NCBI GenBank assembly: GCA_033964015.1 | Contig: JAWWUD010000055.1 | Span: 384,501 to 448,500 of the forward strand | Direction: 5' to 3' | Origin: Scolanthus callimorphus | Taxonomy: Eukaryota > Cnidaria > Anthozoa > Actiniaria > Edwardsiidae | Length of the DNA stretch: 64,000 bases | Part shown: positions 44,625 through 55,300 of the stretch, in pieces | Position numbering within the stretch: position 1 is the first letter of the stretch | Layout of the letters: each line of letters begins with the position of its first letter | Program-made: the position numbers and the translations under genes | The notes under the pieces: generated by a model | The model's input: the letters and a program-made list of their open reading frames with translations, nothing else | Database searches by the model: none | Told to the model about the DNA's origin: nothing

Positions 44625-44795
44625 TTATTTACCGGCTGGGAGGTCCGTATAGGGAAAAACTGTGACCGAGGGCTGGAAAATGGTCGGTCACAGTCAACAT
44701 TTTCCAGGCCGAGGTCATCCGGCCTCGGTCAACATTTTCCAGCCCTCGGTCACAGTTTTCCCTATTACGGACCGACCTAAAACCGGTAAAAAACT
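44625..44795. mobile_element. palindromic repeat (ACCGGCTGGGAGGTCCG family)
   Basis: ACCGGCTGGGAGGTCCGTAT, AGGGAAAAACTGTGACCGAG and GGCTGGAAAATG are mirrored by CATTTTCCAGCC, CTCGGTCACAGTTTTCCCTA and TACGGACC...ACCGGT, around a GGCCGAGGTCATCCGGCCTC centre. Confidence 0.85.
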
Positions 44796-45010
44796 TTTTT
44801 TTTTCAACTCTAAAATTTGCGCGCGCAAATGGCTACCGTGACCTGTAGGTCAGAGATAGGAAAATATTACCAACGCGCGCGCGGTCTAAGAACCAATCAG
44901 AATGCAGACTTCGTTACCGTGCCCTGTAGGAAAACAATAAATGTTATTTACCGGTTGGGAGGTCCGGATCGTGAAATACCGTGACCGAGGTCTTGAAAAT
45001 ACTGACCGAG
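44796..45010 (+). repeat. dispersed repeat, partner of 20755-21410 and 18968-19012
   Basis: TGACCTGTAGGTCAGAGATA, GCGCGCGCGGTCTAAGAACC, ATCAGAATGCAGACTTCGTT and GTTATTTACCGGTTGGGAGG. The first three are shared in inverted form with 20.75-21.41 kb. Confidence 0.6.
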
Positions 45011-45367
45011 ATCGGAGGTCACGCAATCACAACGGTTTTTCGCGCAAGCTCGAGCACTTTTCTGTTCACATTTGTCCATCTTTTTGGGCGAAAAAAATAT
45101 CTTTCTGCCATTAGATATTGCAAAAAAAAATAGCTAAACGTTATTTCTAACTATTGTCGATGAAATGAACACAAATTCGTGCGAAAAGAGTTGAATTTTG
45201 CTAGCTCTTCTCGAGCCTTCAATAACACAAACTATTGACGGCTCACAACAACAGAGTGGCAGGGTGAATGGCGATACTCTATAGAATTTCAATTTGAATC
45301 ACAACAGAGCCAGGAACTGTGGAAAACTCCAGCACGAGCGATAGGATAGTCAATTTAAAGTTTCGAT

Positions 45368-45566
45368 TGCCCATTACACCTTTCAATGCATTGCGCGCCG
45401 TATGTTTTGGTTTTGAAAGCGGAAAAACGATAAAAAAACAGAAATAACTATTCAAAAGCTTAAATTAATCTATCAACTGGCCTCTCAATCGCTTTTCTTA
45501 TTTGAGATGTCAAGGATATAAACACCACGGCGCGCAATGCATTCTGGAAAGGTGTAATGGTTGTAA
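45368..45566. mobile_element. MITE with ~33-bp inverted repeats
   Basis: CCATTACACCTTTCAATGCA then TTGCGCGCCGT at the left is mirrored by ACGGCGCGCAATGCATTCTG then GAAAGGTGTAATGG at the right, with ~130 unrelated bases between. Confidence 0.82.
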
Positions 45567-48500
45567 TGCAAAACTTCGTTGCATTTTGGCGCCAACTCCT
45601 CCCCAAAATACATTGATAATCAAAGAGATTGATCTGGATTCTTTAAAGAAGTAAACAGTTAAAGATGCAAGGAGACAAAGGGACCGAATTTATAGCGAAA
45701 TGGGAAAGTATTTGCCAACTCTCTGTTGCTGGTGTAGCCCGCGATGGAAGAATTAATCTATTTTTTCAATTCAATCAATTAATCGGTAATTTACAAGCGT
45801 AAAATTCCAGGTTGGGTAACCATAAATTCCAGGGTGATCACTTCAAAATTCACTAAAATTCTAGGTTGGGTATCCCGAGCTGGGCCTCAAAAGGGATACA
45901 TTAATTGTTATAAGAATAAACCCTGCAGTAAGAAGTGGGGTGTCGTGTGTATGACTGGAGTTCCGCTTTTAGGCATTGCCTAAATCTATATCTTAAATAT
46001 TACAAAAACGGTCACTTACAGTACAGCACTCTTCTGGCCAATGTAGGTTGAAATATTCTCACTTTTCCTCCGTTATTGGTGTTAGTTTATCGTTATGCGA
46101 ACCAAGCCATTCCCTCCTTTACAAGCACCAACTTCAGGCCCTCAACTGATCATTTCTAAATATGGGGCATTTTTTCCAAAATATAGGGCATCTAGAGAGA
46201 AATATAGGGCAAAAATAGGGATGTAGGGCACATTCTCTACACAATCTATGCACAATAAGACTTTAAGCTTCAAGACTTTCAGCCCATTGATGTTTCATGT
46301 GACAATAACGATGCATGGCCCGACATCAACTTTATTCAAGAGGTGCCATTGACGCCTAAATAAAAAATTGTTGCCATATAGTGAAGTTTGGTCGCCATAA
46401 TAGAAATCTGGTCGCCATCGTTTTCTCTTCTGTTTGTTATAAGAAAGAGTTTTTTCGTTAACTCTAAAAGTATTTGAGCTATTGTAGCAGGTTTCTTCCT
46501 TTTAAGGCCTTTCCTTCGCCTCAGAATACAGTGATTTGGCTGCATGTAGCTCCTGGTCTTTCGTTTTTAATACTTTAGTAGTTACAGGGCCGTAGCAAAC
46601 CTCCCGAAACTGTTTTAGGGAAAGTTTTAACTCTTTTGTTTTAGAGAACTTTGATATGCAGGGTGCAAATCGCATTGCCAAAATTCCACTTTCAATCTTT
46701 TTCAAGAAAGGGTTCACGTTTTTGTGCAAAATATCCAAAATATAGGGCATTTCAAGACAATATAGGGAAATATAGGAGAATCTCAAAATATAGGGCCGGT
46801 TGAAGGCCTGCAACTTGTTGGGAGGGGTGCGACTAATGGTACCCTACCCCGGGAAAGGAAAAAAACATCCTACTCTCGGGGGCAGGGACGTGACACGATC
46901 CGCCATACTTGTTATTTTGTTGACCAGCGGTCATTTGATGACATAAGCATAATTCTGAAGTATGCCGTATTATATACTCGTATGTTATTATTTCTTGTAG
47001 CTGACTTTCCCCAGTGAAAATAAACCGATATCTATCTATCCATCCATCTAGAACCATGCCGAATACGTTCCAATTTCAAAATAAATGCAAATATTTGAAA
47101 GTCAAATGTGCAGTGATCAACCTTTGATGTTGAACGTTGTATTTTCCAGGCATAGCAAAAACGCGGAATGACGAGTTGAAAACACAAGCACTGAATTTTG
47201 GAGGCGATGGAACTCCATAAGAGAGCGCTGACAGGAGACAAAACATTGATACCTCATGACGTCACAACAACTTAAAATCCTGCATTTTGGCGAGTTGGAG
47301 TTTGGGGCCCCAAGGGAAGAATTTAACTTTTGCGTTTTTCCCTGACAAAATCATCCCATGGTTCCCTACCTAAAACGTATGTCTTTTACCTCCATAAATC
47401 TGATACGTCATCCTTCCTCTCCCTGTTAGGTACGACTTCAGTCATTGAGATACTACCTTGCCTTTAATATATTCACAATATTACACCTTTTCTCCAAAAT
47501 AGTAAAAATAATGTCGTCTCTTTCGATTCATATCTGAATCATTTCGTTGAATAAATTATTTAATGTTCAGATGCATTGTGTACTTTATCCAGTGACGTCC
47601 TGTGCATCAAAAACAGTCAAACAAATGACTGTAATGGATGAGGGAGGCTTATTTGGCATGGTGGTTAATACTTTATGTAAATGCCCGTCGCAATGCTCGT
47701 GTACTTGAAGTTTTTAAATTAGGTTTGAAGCAGCAGGAACATCCCCCTTTATGTTCAACAAACCATAATAAGGGATTACTTCAACGCCAAATAAAAGGCC
47801 TATGCTTCAAAAGAACAAATCCGAAAGAATGGTTTGTTGGCACTAGATTTAGATTTTCAAAAAGGGAGTACACCAAAGAACTCGTATGCTACTAAAATTC
47901 TAGATGATGGTTATTAATAGAAAATAATTACTAAAACTAAGTTTTTAAAATAATAGTTCCACCCAGTTTTGCTATCTATGGTCGTGGTACGGATTTGGAC
48001 TATTGAAGCATTTAGGTGTTTTACTTTATCTTTCATTCCATCCTGCCATCCAGACCACTCACACACGACCGACTGCATGAGAATATGCATAGTAACTTAT
48101 CAATTGAATCATCACATGATTCGAGTTTAATGGCAACAACGCTTCAAAAACGTTAGCCTTTTTTTGTCTATGAATTGACAGGCAACGCCCCCTAGAAAGC
48201 TTTTGCACGCATGCGAATAACAAACATCTTATTTCTAACTTGACGCCTTTGCAATTGGCACCTGGTATAAAGCAGGAAAATCGCATGACAAATGGCAATG
48301 AGCGACATTCAGTTCTTACTCTAGAAAAGAATAACAATGAATAAATCCCGAGTCCCACCCTAACCAGCAAGGCCACGAAAAGCGTGGACAACTTAAATGT
48401 GTCGCGAATACGGTCGTTGGATTCCAAAATGTGTCTAGAACGTGGTCTGTTGGACCCAGCCACCATCAGAACTGCCAATCTAGCTCTCGTTTGTTATAAA

Positions 48501-48915
48501 ATATTCAAGACATATTTGGGATCTTCACCATTTGGGCATTATGACTGTAACAGAGGCGGAAATATTTGTCTAGAAGCGCGCTTAAACACAAGTACACATA
48601 GTCGACTGGTGGGCACCACGCAACAGGCTAGAAGTTCCTATTCGGTGGTGATTAAAGTGATACCGCTCAATAAACCACGCTCATTACTATAAACGATGCT
48701 GTATCCATGGGATTTCTTGTCGGTTTCATTCCATGGTGACATATGGACTCTTGGTATATAGTGAAGTCTTGGAGATCAATACCTAATACGAGAGAACATG
48801 GATTATTAGTAGAATGTATGGATGCGCATTACAAAAATAATACAAAGATGCTCCACCAGGCTAATAAGGTTGTGGTCATTGTCTGCGGGGAAGTTGGGGT
48901 ATTGTAAATTGTTAA
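45567..48915. other. intergenic sequence, mostly unrecognised
   Basis: This lies between the two convergent host genes. TTAGGCATTGCCTAAATCTA (45972-45991) is shared in inverted form with 34140-34165. AATATAGGGCA repeats occur at 46160-46230 and 46735-46800. Minus-strand frames at 46336-46545, 46502-46813 (ends KDQELHAAKSLYSEAKERP) and 48059-48478 (139 codons) are open but match nothing I know. Confidence 0.4.
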
Positions 48916-48934
48916 AATGAAAGTATCTAAAGGC

Positions 48935-49300
48935 GGTGTTACACGGGACAACTTTTCGTGCAACGGTGTTCTAAATGTTGAACGCATGCTGCGAGATTTT
49001 GAATTGAGTTAATAAATTTTAAACACAGATTAAACACAGGATCATTCAGTAAGTTTTCTCATGTTTCTTAACCTCAAATTTTCGTGCGAATTTTTTGTTT
49101 GGAAGTGAGGCAAACCTCAAAATTCGTCAGCAGCGCGAGCTAAATGTTCTTTCAAAAGCCCTTGTTATTTGTTGTTGCGCTATTAATGTTCTTTCAAACG
49201 CCCCTTGTCAGTTGTTGCGCTAAATGTTGTCCCATGTAACATGTCGCTTGCCAAAAGATTCAAATAATCAACTCTTAGCGCAACAATGTCACCCTGCCTG
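48935..49300. mobile_element. possible MITE with GTTACACGGGACAAC ends
   Basis: GTGTTACACGGGACAACTTT...GTGCAACG at the left and TTGTTGCGCTAAATG...TTGTCCCATGTAAC at the right are near inverted repeats. Internal copies of TGTTGCGCTA and AATGTTCTTTCAAA are repeated. Confidence 0.45.
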
Positions 49301-49387
49301 AATAATATTCAGGACCTGGAAGGAAAGAACTTTGACGCGCGAACGAGTGAGATATCAAATTTGAAGACGAGAAGACCCGCGCGCCCA

Positions 49388-49692
49388 TGTACTGCGTTAT
49401 TCAGTTGAGCGTGGAATGCCTAAAGTTTTGTCGTTAAGTTTCCACGTTTGTTTTAGTGTCTAGAAAGCACGTTGTCACGTTTGTTTTAGTGTCTAGAAAG
49501 CACGTTGTCAAGTGGAATTCGCGATGTTGTTAAGGAAAAGCTCGTGATTTTGAAACTTTGTCGCGACATTCCTTGACAACATTATGAACCGGCCTTGAGA
49601 ACATGCTTGAGACACAAAACCATCCAAACGAAACGTTCAAACTTATCGACCAAGTTATAGGCATTCCACGCTCAACTGAATAGCGCAGTATT
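49388..49692. mobile_element. ~300-bp inverted repeat with an internal 33-bp duplication
   Basis: ACTGCGTTATTCAGTTGAGC and GTGGAATGCCTAAA are mirrored by AGGCATTCCACGCTCAACTG then AATAGCGCAGTA. Between them, CACGTTTGTTTTAGTGTCTA then GAAAGCACGTTGT occurs twice in tandem (about 49446-49510). Confidence 0.8.
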
Positions 49693-49703
49693 AGTCTGTT
49701 TAC

Positions 49704-50694
49704 TACGGTGGCCCATAAGGGACATCCCGATTTTGTATCGCTCATTTCGATTTGAGCAATAAAAACAGGCGATTTCAAAATGGGCGATCGCCAATTTCAA
49801 AATGGGCGGTGAAAAATGGGCGATCGCCAATTTCAAAATGGGCGGTGAAAAATGGGCGATCGCCAATTTCAAAATGGGCGGTGAAAAATCGGCGGTCGCC
49901 AATTTCAAAATGGGCGATGAAAAATGGGCGATGAAAAATGAGCGATCGCCAATTTCAAAATGGGCGATGAAAAATGAGCGATCGCCAATTTCAAAATGGG
50001 CGATGAAAAATGAGCGATCGCCAATTTCAAATGGGCGGTAATGGGCAGTATTTCATTAACTGCGCAGGCGCGAGTGTTCCACGTGTGCGGATAAAATGGC
50101 CGACTTGACTGCAAGCTTTTCGATTTGCATTTCTATATGTGTCACGTGTGTATTGTATGATTGTATTTTAGTATAGTTTAACGCAGGCCTCCATTCAAAC
50201 GAGCATTGCTGAACTGGACTGTCCTGTTGAAATATTGTTTAAATAAAATAAATAATCGTTGTAATAAATAATCGTTGCTTGTAATCGTTGTTTTTAACAG
50301 TTTAGGTATCGCGTCCTCTTCTTTGCCCTGCTATATTCCTAGTCTAATCCCTGAAGGCGCGGACCGAGACGAGCAGTCAAGTCGGCCATTTTATCCGCAC
50401 ACGTGGAACACTCGCGCCTGCGCAGTTAATTAAATATTTCCGATTACCGCCCATTTGAAATTGGCGATCGCTCATTTTTCATCGCCCATTTTGAAATTGG
50501 CGATCGCTCATTTTTCATCGCCCATTTTGAAATTAGCGATCGCCCATTTTTCACCGCCCATTTTGAAATTGGCGATCGCCCATTTTTCACCGCCCATTTT
50601 GAAATTGGCGATCGCCCATTTTGAAATCGCCCTTTTTATTGCTCAAATCGAAATGAGCGATACAAAATCGGGATGTCCCTTATGGGCCACCGTA
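49704..50694. mobile_element. foldback element 2: inverted repeats with internal 36-bp tandem repeats and 6-bp target duplication
   Basis: TACGGTGGCCCATAAGGGAC at the left end is mirrored exactly by GTCCCTTATGGGCCACCGTA at the right end. GTTTAC immediately flanks both ends (49698-49703, 50695-50700). Each arm contains a run of ~36-bp units with GGGCGATCGCCAATTTCAAAA (seven to eight left, about five right, opposite orientation), then CGCAGGCGCGAGTGTTCCAC and GGATAAAATGGCCGACTTGA. The ~280-bp centre is unique. There is no transposase; it would be moved in trans. Confidence 0.9.
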
Positions 50695-51071
50695 GTTTAC
50701 TATATAAACGTTTTTGTGAATATTTTTCGATTTGATGAGTTCGCGATAGTGGGAATCATCGTATTTGTCACACGTGCGAAGTACGATATTTCTCATTATT
50801 ATTCAGCCATGTAATGGCACTATCTCGATTCTGATTGGCTAAGAGTACGCAGCGAAATTGTGTTGGCACGCAGTGCGTGACGTCATACTACAGACATTAG
50901 GATTGATGCACTCTGATGACATCATAACGCAAGCCAATAGGTTTGGCCACCATCTTGGTTTTCATTTCGGAAGCGAAAGCCAATTTTGCCAACATTCGCG
51001 TTGAATCTGCTATGATTTTTGCCAAGAGATCATTGCTGGTTGCTGAATAATAAAACAATTATTGAATTCGG

Positions 51072-51182
51072 TTTTCGCATGATAGTGAGATTTGTCAACG
51101 CCTCGAGTTAGTGTTATCCGCCTCAGCTTTGCTTCGGCAGATAACACAAACCTCGGCGTTGACAAATCTCACTATCATGCTC
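51072..51182. mobile_element. palindromic MITE
   Basis: GCATGATAGTGAGATTTGTC, AACGCC and GTGTTATCCGCC are mirrored by GGCAGATAACAC, GGCGTTGACAAATCTCACTA and TCATGC. Confidence 0.85.
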
Positions 51183-51239
51183 AACCTCATCCAATAAGTG
51201 TTAATTGGCCGAAATCGTGATAAAACTTAAAGTTTATGT

Positions 51240-51960
51240 AATAAAACAATACTAATAGTAGGTATAACAATACTAATACTACTACAGGACCTGGAAGGAA
51301 AGAACTTCGAACCTTTTACTAATAATAGGTATAAAATTACTACTAATAGGTATAACAATACAGTAAAACCCCGCATAAAAAGAACAGGTGTTCTGCGGAT
51401 TCAGGCTGATTTTGCAGAAAACACCCAATTTACAAGAACAAAATCAGCCTGAATCCCCAGAACACCTGTTCTTTTATGCGGGTTTTTACTGCATTGTTAT
51501 ACTTATTAGTAGTAATTATATACCTATTATTAGTAAAAGGTTCGAAGTTTTGTTCTTGTACATTGGGTGTTTTCTGCAAAATCAGCCTGAAAATGTTCTT
51601 GAGGTGTTCTTTAATTGTTTCTTAACACTAAATACTGCATACACTTCCAGCTGTCAAGTAAAGACTGAATGTGATTGGCAGAAGGTAACAGTTATTTTAG
51701 TAGCAACGATTAGTCAAGTCCAAAAATAATTGCTTAATGTACCCTGGAAATCCCCATACAGTACCTGCTGTAGAACTCTGTGTGCAATGGTCTTGCACAT
51801 TTTATTGATCTACTTGGTACTCTACCACTGTAGGTTACTGTACTCAAATCTAACTGGTAGCCATTTTTGTATACATTTTTCAGGCTGCACGAAATTTCAG
51901 GCTGAGTGTTTGTTCTTTTATGCGGGTTTTTACTGTACTACTAATAGTTATAACAATACT
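51240..51960. repeat. AATACTA-rich repeats with an inverted pair
   Basis: 51362-51495 is a palindrome: CAGTAAAACCCCGCATAAAA, AGAACAGGTGTTCTG and ATCAGGCTGA-type arms against AACACCTGTTCTTTTATGCG then GGTTTTTACTG. Parts recur at 51545-51600 and 51885-51950. ATAACAATACTACTAATAGG-type simple repeats surround them (to about 52010). Confidence 0.75.
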
Positions 51961-52005
51961 CATAATAGGTATAACAATACTACTAATAGGTATAACAATA
52001 CTACT

Positions 52006-52168
52006 TAGAGTGGTTTTCATCCGGCTGTGAAATAGATACTAACAAATACGCACTACTATACACTATGAAGGTAATTTTTATTGTATTCTCCTTTGTAACT
52101 ATGACTAGTAGACACTATTAAACACTGACTTCTAGTTTTGTTTCACAGCCGGATGAAAACCACTCTGT
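52006..52168. mobile_element. MITE with ~27-bp inverted repeats in the FNIP-like 3' UTR
   Basis: AGAGTGGTTTTCATCCGGCT then GTGAAA, mirrored by TTTCACAGCCGGATGAAAAC then CACTCT. It lies 35 bp beyond the FNIP-like stop codon and contains a candidate minus-strand polyadenylation signal. Confidence 0.85.
52077..52082 (-). terminator. candidate polyadenylation signal of the FNIP-like gene
   Basis: TTTATT on the + strand, AATAAA on the transcript strand, 121 bp beyond the stop codon and inside the MITE. Confidence 0.4.
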
Positions 52169-52202
52169 ATGTATAACAATACTAATAATAGGTATGCCAA
52201 TA

Positions 52203-52332
52203 CTATAAAAAACTACACAAATAAAGCAAGACAGGTGAAAATGGGCTTGCGTGGTACCTGATGTATGGAGTGTGTTGACGTGAGTGTGCACTTGCTACCG
52301 CCAGCAGTAGTGTGATGTCACTATCGTCAATC
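52203..52332 (-). CDS. FNIP-like: FNIP-like last exon
   Basis: Acceptor GCTGTTGATATCTACAG, 42 codons and TAG. It encodes IDDSDITLLLAVASAHSRQH followed by TPYIRYH. The IDDSDITLLLAVASAHS part matches the conserved extreme C-terminus of FNIPs. The tail after it is longer than I recall for vertebrate family members. Confidence 0.8.
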
Positions 52333-55300
52333 CTGTAGATATCAACAGCATCAGCTGGAACTCAAACTTTCCACACATTGCAACTGTTTACTTTGATGTC
52401 TATGAGGCCAGTTAGTACAAAAAGGTACTAGTTAACTGGCCTCATCTTGTATGATCTTGCTAGCCTTTCTGATTTTTGCTTTGCAGGATCCAAGTGGCAA
52501 GCTACAACCAAATGCAAAATGTGTGGAACCCTGTGCCGAGAGGAACACGCTCTCCCTGCCCTCCCTTCAATGTTGATAAAAATCGTGTCCAGTATTATTT
52601 CCCGCTCAACATTGGGAGGGGAAGGAAGGACTAGGTGTTCCAACGACTTAAGCATTTGGTTGTAGATTGTTGTCAAGAGAGTTGATCTGGGGTGTGATTC
52701 TTGTCTATTCACATGCGCCTGGTGCTTGTAGCCTATAAGGTGAGGCCCTGTTGCTATTGTAAGGGGTTGTTGCGTACAAGGAAGAGCAAGATAGATGCCA
52801 TTATTTGTTTTCCTGACAGGCCCCTGCTAACCGGCAGGCCCTTGTCCTGAATTAGGGCATGCCCTTAAGCCTTGTCCGGAATAAGGGCAACCCCTTCCAA
52901 AGTCCAGAACTCCCTTAGACCTAGTGGGCTACCTGTTTGCCACGTTAGATCCAGTTAGAAGAACTTTACCGGAAGCCCCCCTTTTGGCACTTTGTTTATC
53001 AGGTCTTATCAGACCTTATTAGCTCACTCAAAGCCCTAACTGTAGCTTTTCAGGACCAAATTGAGACCCATTTCAGCTAAATGCCATTGACGAGATGAGG
53101 CCAGTTAGCACAACATGGTACTAGCTAAACCACCTTTTGAGTTAACTGGCCTCATATGTTGATATCAAATGTAAGAAAAAAATAAAATAAAATAAAATAA
53201 AATAATATATATTTGAGACTACTGGTGAAAAAAGAACGTTTGCGACTATTACTAAATGTTTTAAAAACCTGTTTGCAATTCAGTTAATACTTCGTTAAAT
53301 CGCTTTTAGTGCCACCAAATGATCAGTCTTCGCACAAACAGGCAAAAATATTTAAAAGTTCTCTGTTGAATGTTGAAGGATCCAAATATGCATGAAAGAT
53401 ACAGCCGAGTCAAAACCAACAGACCATGGTTTAGAGAAACACGACCAACAGAGAACTTTGCAATTTTCTTTTTGGGCATCTTAAAAAACTTCAATTGGGC
53501 AGGCGTTCGGATTGGCCTTGCAAATGTCGTGAACTTCAAACCAACAGAAATCGTTTTTTAATTGCATATACGAAGTCTATTAAAATAATGTTAAAACTGG
53601 TACAAAATGCGTCGACTAGAACCGGAGAATTAAGACATATTACAGTACGACTTATTTTTTGGAGAGCTGCCCTAAAAATTAGGGAAAAAAACGAAATTAA
53701 GATCACGCGTCAACGCGCGGTGCCCCTTGGAAGTACTGTATGAATATGGGACGAAGAGAGCTCATTAACTACGAATTTTGGCGTGAAAATACGCTATTTT
53801 CCTTTCAACCTCTGGCAAAATAAATGGCGTAGTGCTAAAGATCATGATGTCTAGTACCTGTGTGCCGAATTTTGTGGAATTTCAGGTGAGTGCAAATTCT
53901 AGGTGCTAGTGGCACTAGGAATTATGTATGTAAATACCATATATTATTATTTATGATAATAATTAAAAAAAAATGTCCTAAAATGTATACAAGAAATTAC
54001 CCTTACCCTAAAGTCCGAGCCAGCTCAGTTATCCCAATAGGCTTCTTGCAATCTCGAAGCCACTCGGAGATCATCTGAAGTAGTGCAAAAACGTCGTCAG
54101 ACACACAATTATGTATTTCGGTTAAACAGACTCGAATAATTTCTCTTCCATGGGTGATTTGTTACAGGTCCGTTTAGAGAAAAAACTGTTCAGTCAACCA
54201 GGGAAGATTCTCAAATACCTGTTACCACCTCCCCGCGAGCTAACGCGCTGAGGAGCTCTGAGTACTAGAGTGCAAGCCCGCGCAATGGACCTAGCCCCAG
54301 CGTGCGCTCAAAACTATCCCGAGCCTCCTCACGAGTCATGGTAACCATTTTATACGTGTTATCTTCAGAGTTCAATAGCTCACCTGGCTCTTTAGATAGA
54401 TTTCTTTGAGGCGGTCCTCTAAATGCATGAGGCACTGAAATGACAAAATTGAGCAGATCAATATTAGCTGATCCAAAAGGTGGTGCCAGTTTGTTTATTA
54501 ATCTGGAAACACGAATGGCAACCTGACGTAACCTACCGATGTCCTTCGCCTGATAGGTAATGGGATGCCAAAACCATACAGGGCAGCTGTCTGGGAGACT
54601 GTCATGATATCACCACCACTACAGGGAGACTGTCATGATATCACCACCACTAGAGGGAGACTGTCATGATATCACCACCACTACAGGGAGACTGTCATGA
54701 TATCACCACCACTACAGGGAGACTGTCATGATATCACCACCACTACAGGGAGACTGTCATGATAACACCACCACTACAGGGAGACTGTCATGATATCACC
54801 ACCACTACAGGGAGACTGTCATGATATCACCACCACTACAGGGAGACTGTCATGATAACACCACCACTACAGGGAGACTGTCATGATATCACCACCACTA
54901 CAGGGAGACTGTCATGATATCACCACCACTACAGGGAGACTGTCATGATAACACCACCACTACAGGGAGACTGTCATGATAACACCACCACTACAGGGAG
55001 ACTGTCATGATATCACCACCACTACAGGGAGACTGTCATGATATCACCACCCCTACAGGGAGACTGTCATGATATCACCACCACTACAGGGAGACTGTCA
55101 TGATATCACCACCACTACAGGGAGACTGTCATGATATCACCACCACTACAGGGAGACTGTCATGATATCACCACCACTACAGGGAGACTGTCATGATATC
55201 ACCACCACTACAGGGAGACTGTCATGATATCACCACCACTAGAGGGAGACTGTCATGATATCACCACCACTACAGGGAGACTGTCATGATATCACCACCA

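Larger units (their letters stand above)
52333..54007 (-). other. last FNIP-like intron
   Basis: It holds two hairpins with GAGGCCAGTTA ends (52405-52447; 53088-53156), an AAAAT microsatellite (53178-53205), and an inverted copy of the 28.2-28.5 kb repeat (53375-53690). An inverted copy of the 21960-22075 repeat (53772-53890) follows. A minus-strand 94-codon frame at 52428-52712 is not recognised. Confidence 0.55.

Noticed and set aside
48059..48692. 139-codon minus-strand and 102-codon plus-strand ORFs overlapping each other.
   Set aside because: They are mutually antisense with no motif or splice support. The hydrophobic stretch of the minus frame alone is not evidence of a gene.
53306..53561. 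ORFs similar to those at 28127-28390.
   Set aside because: Similarity exists because both lie in copies of one dispersed repeat. The frame is not conserved as a protein.
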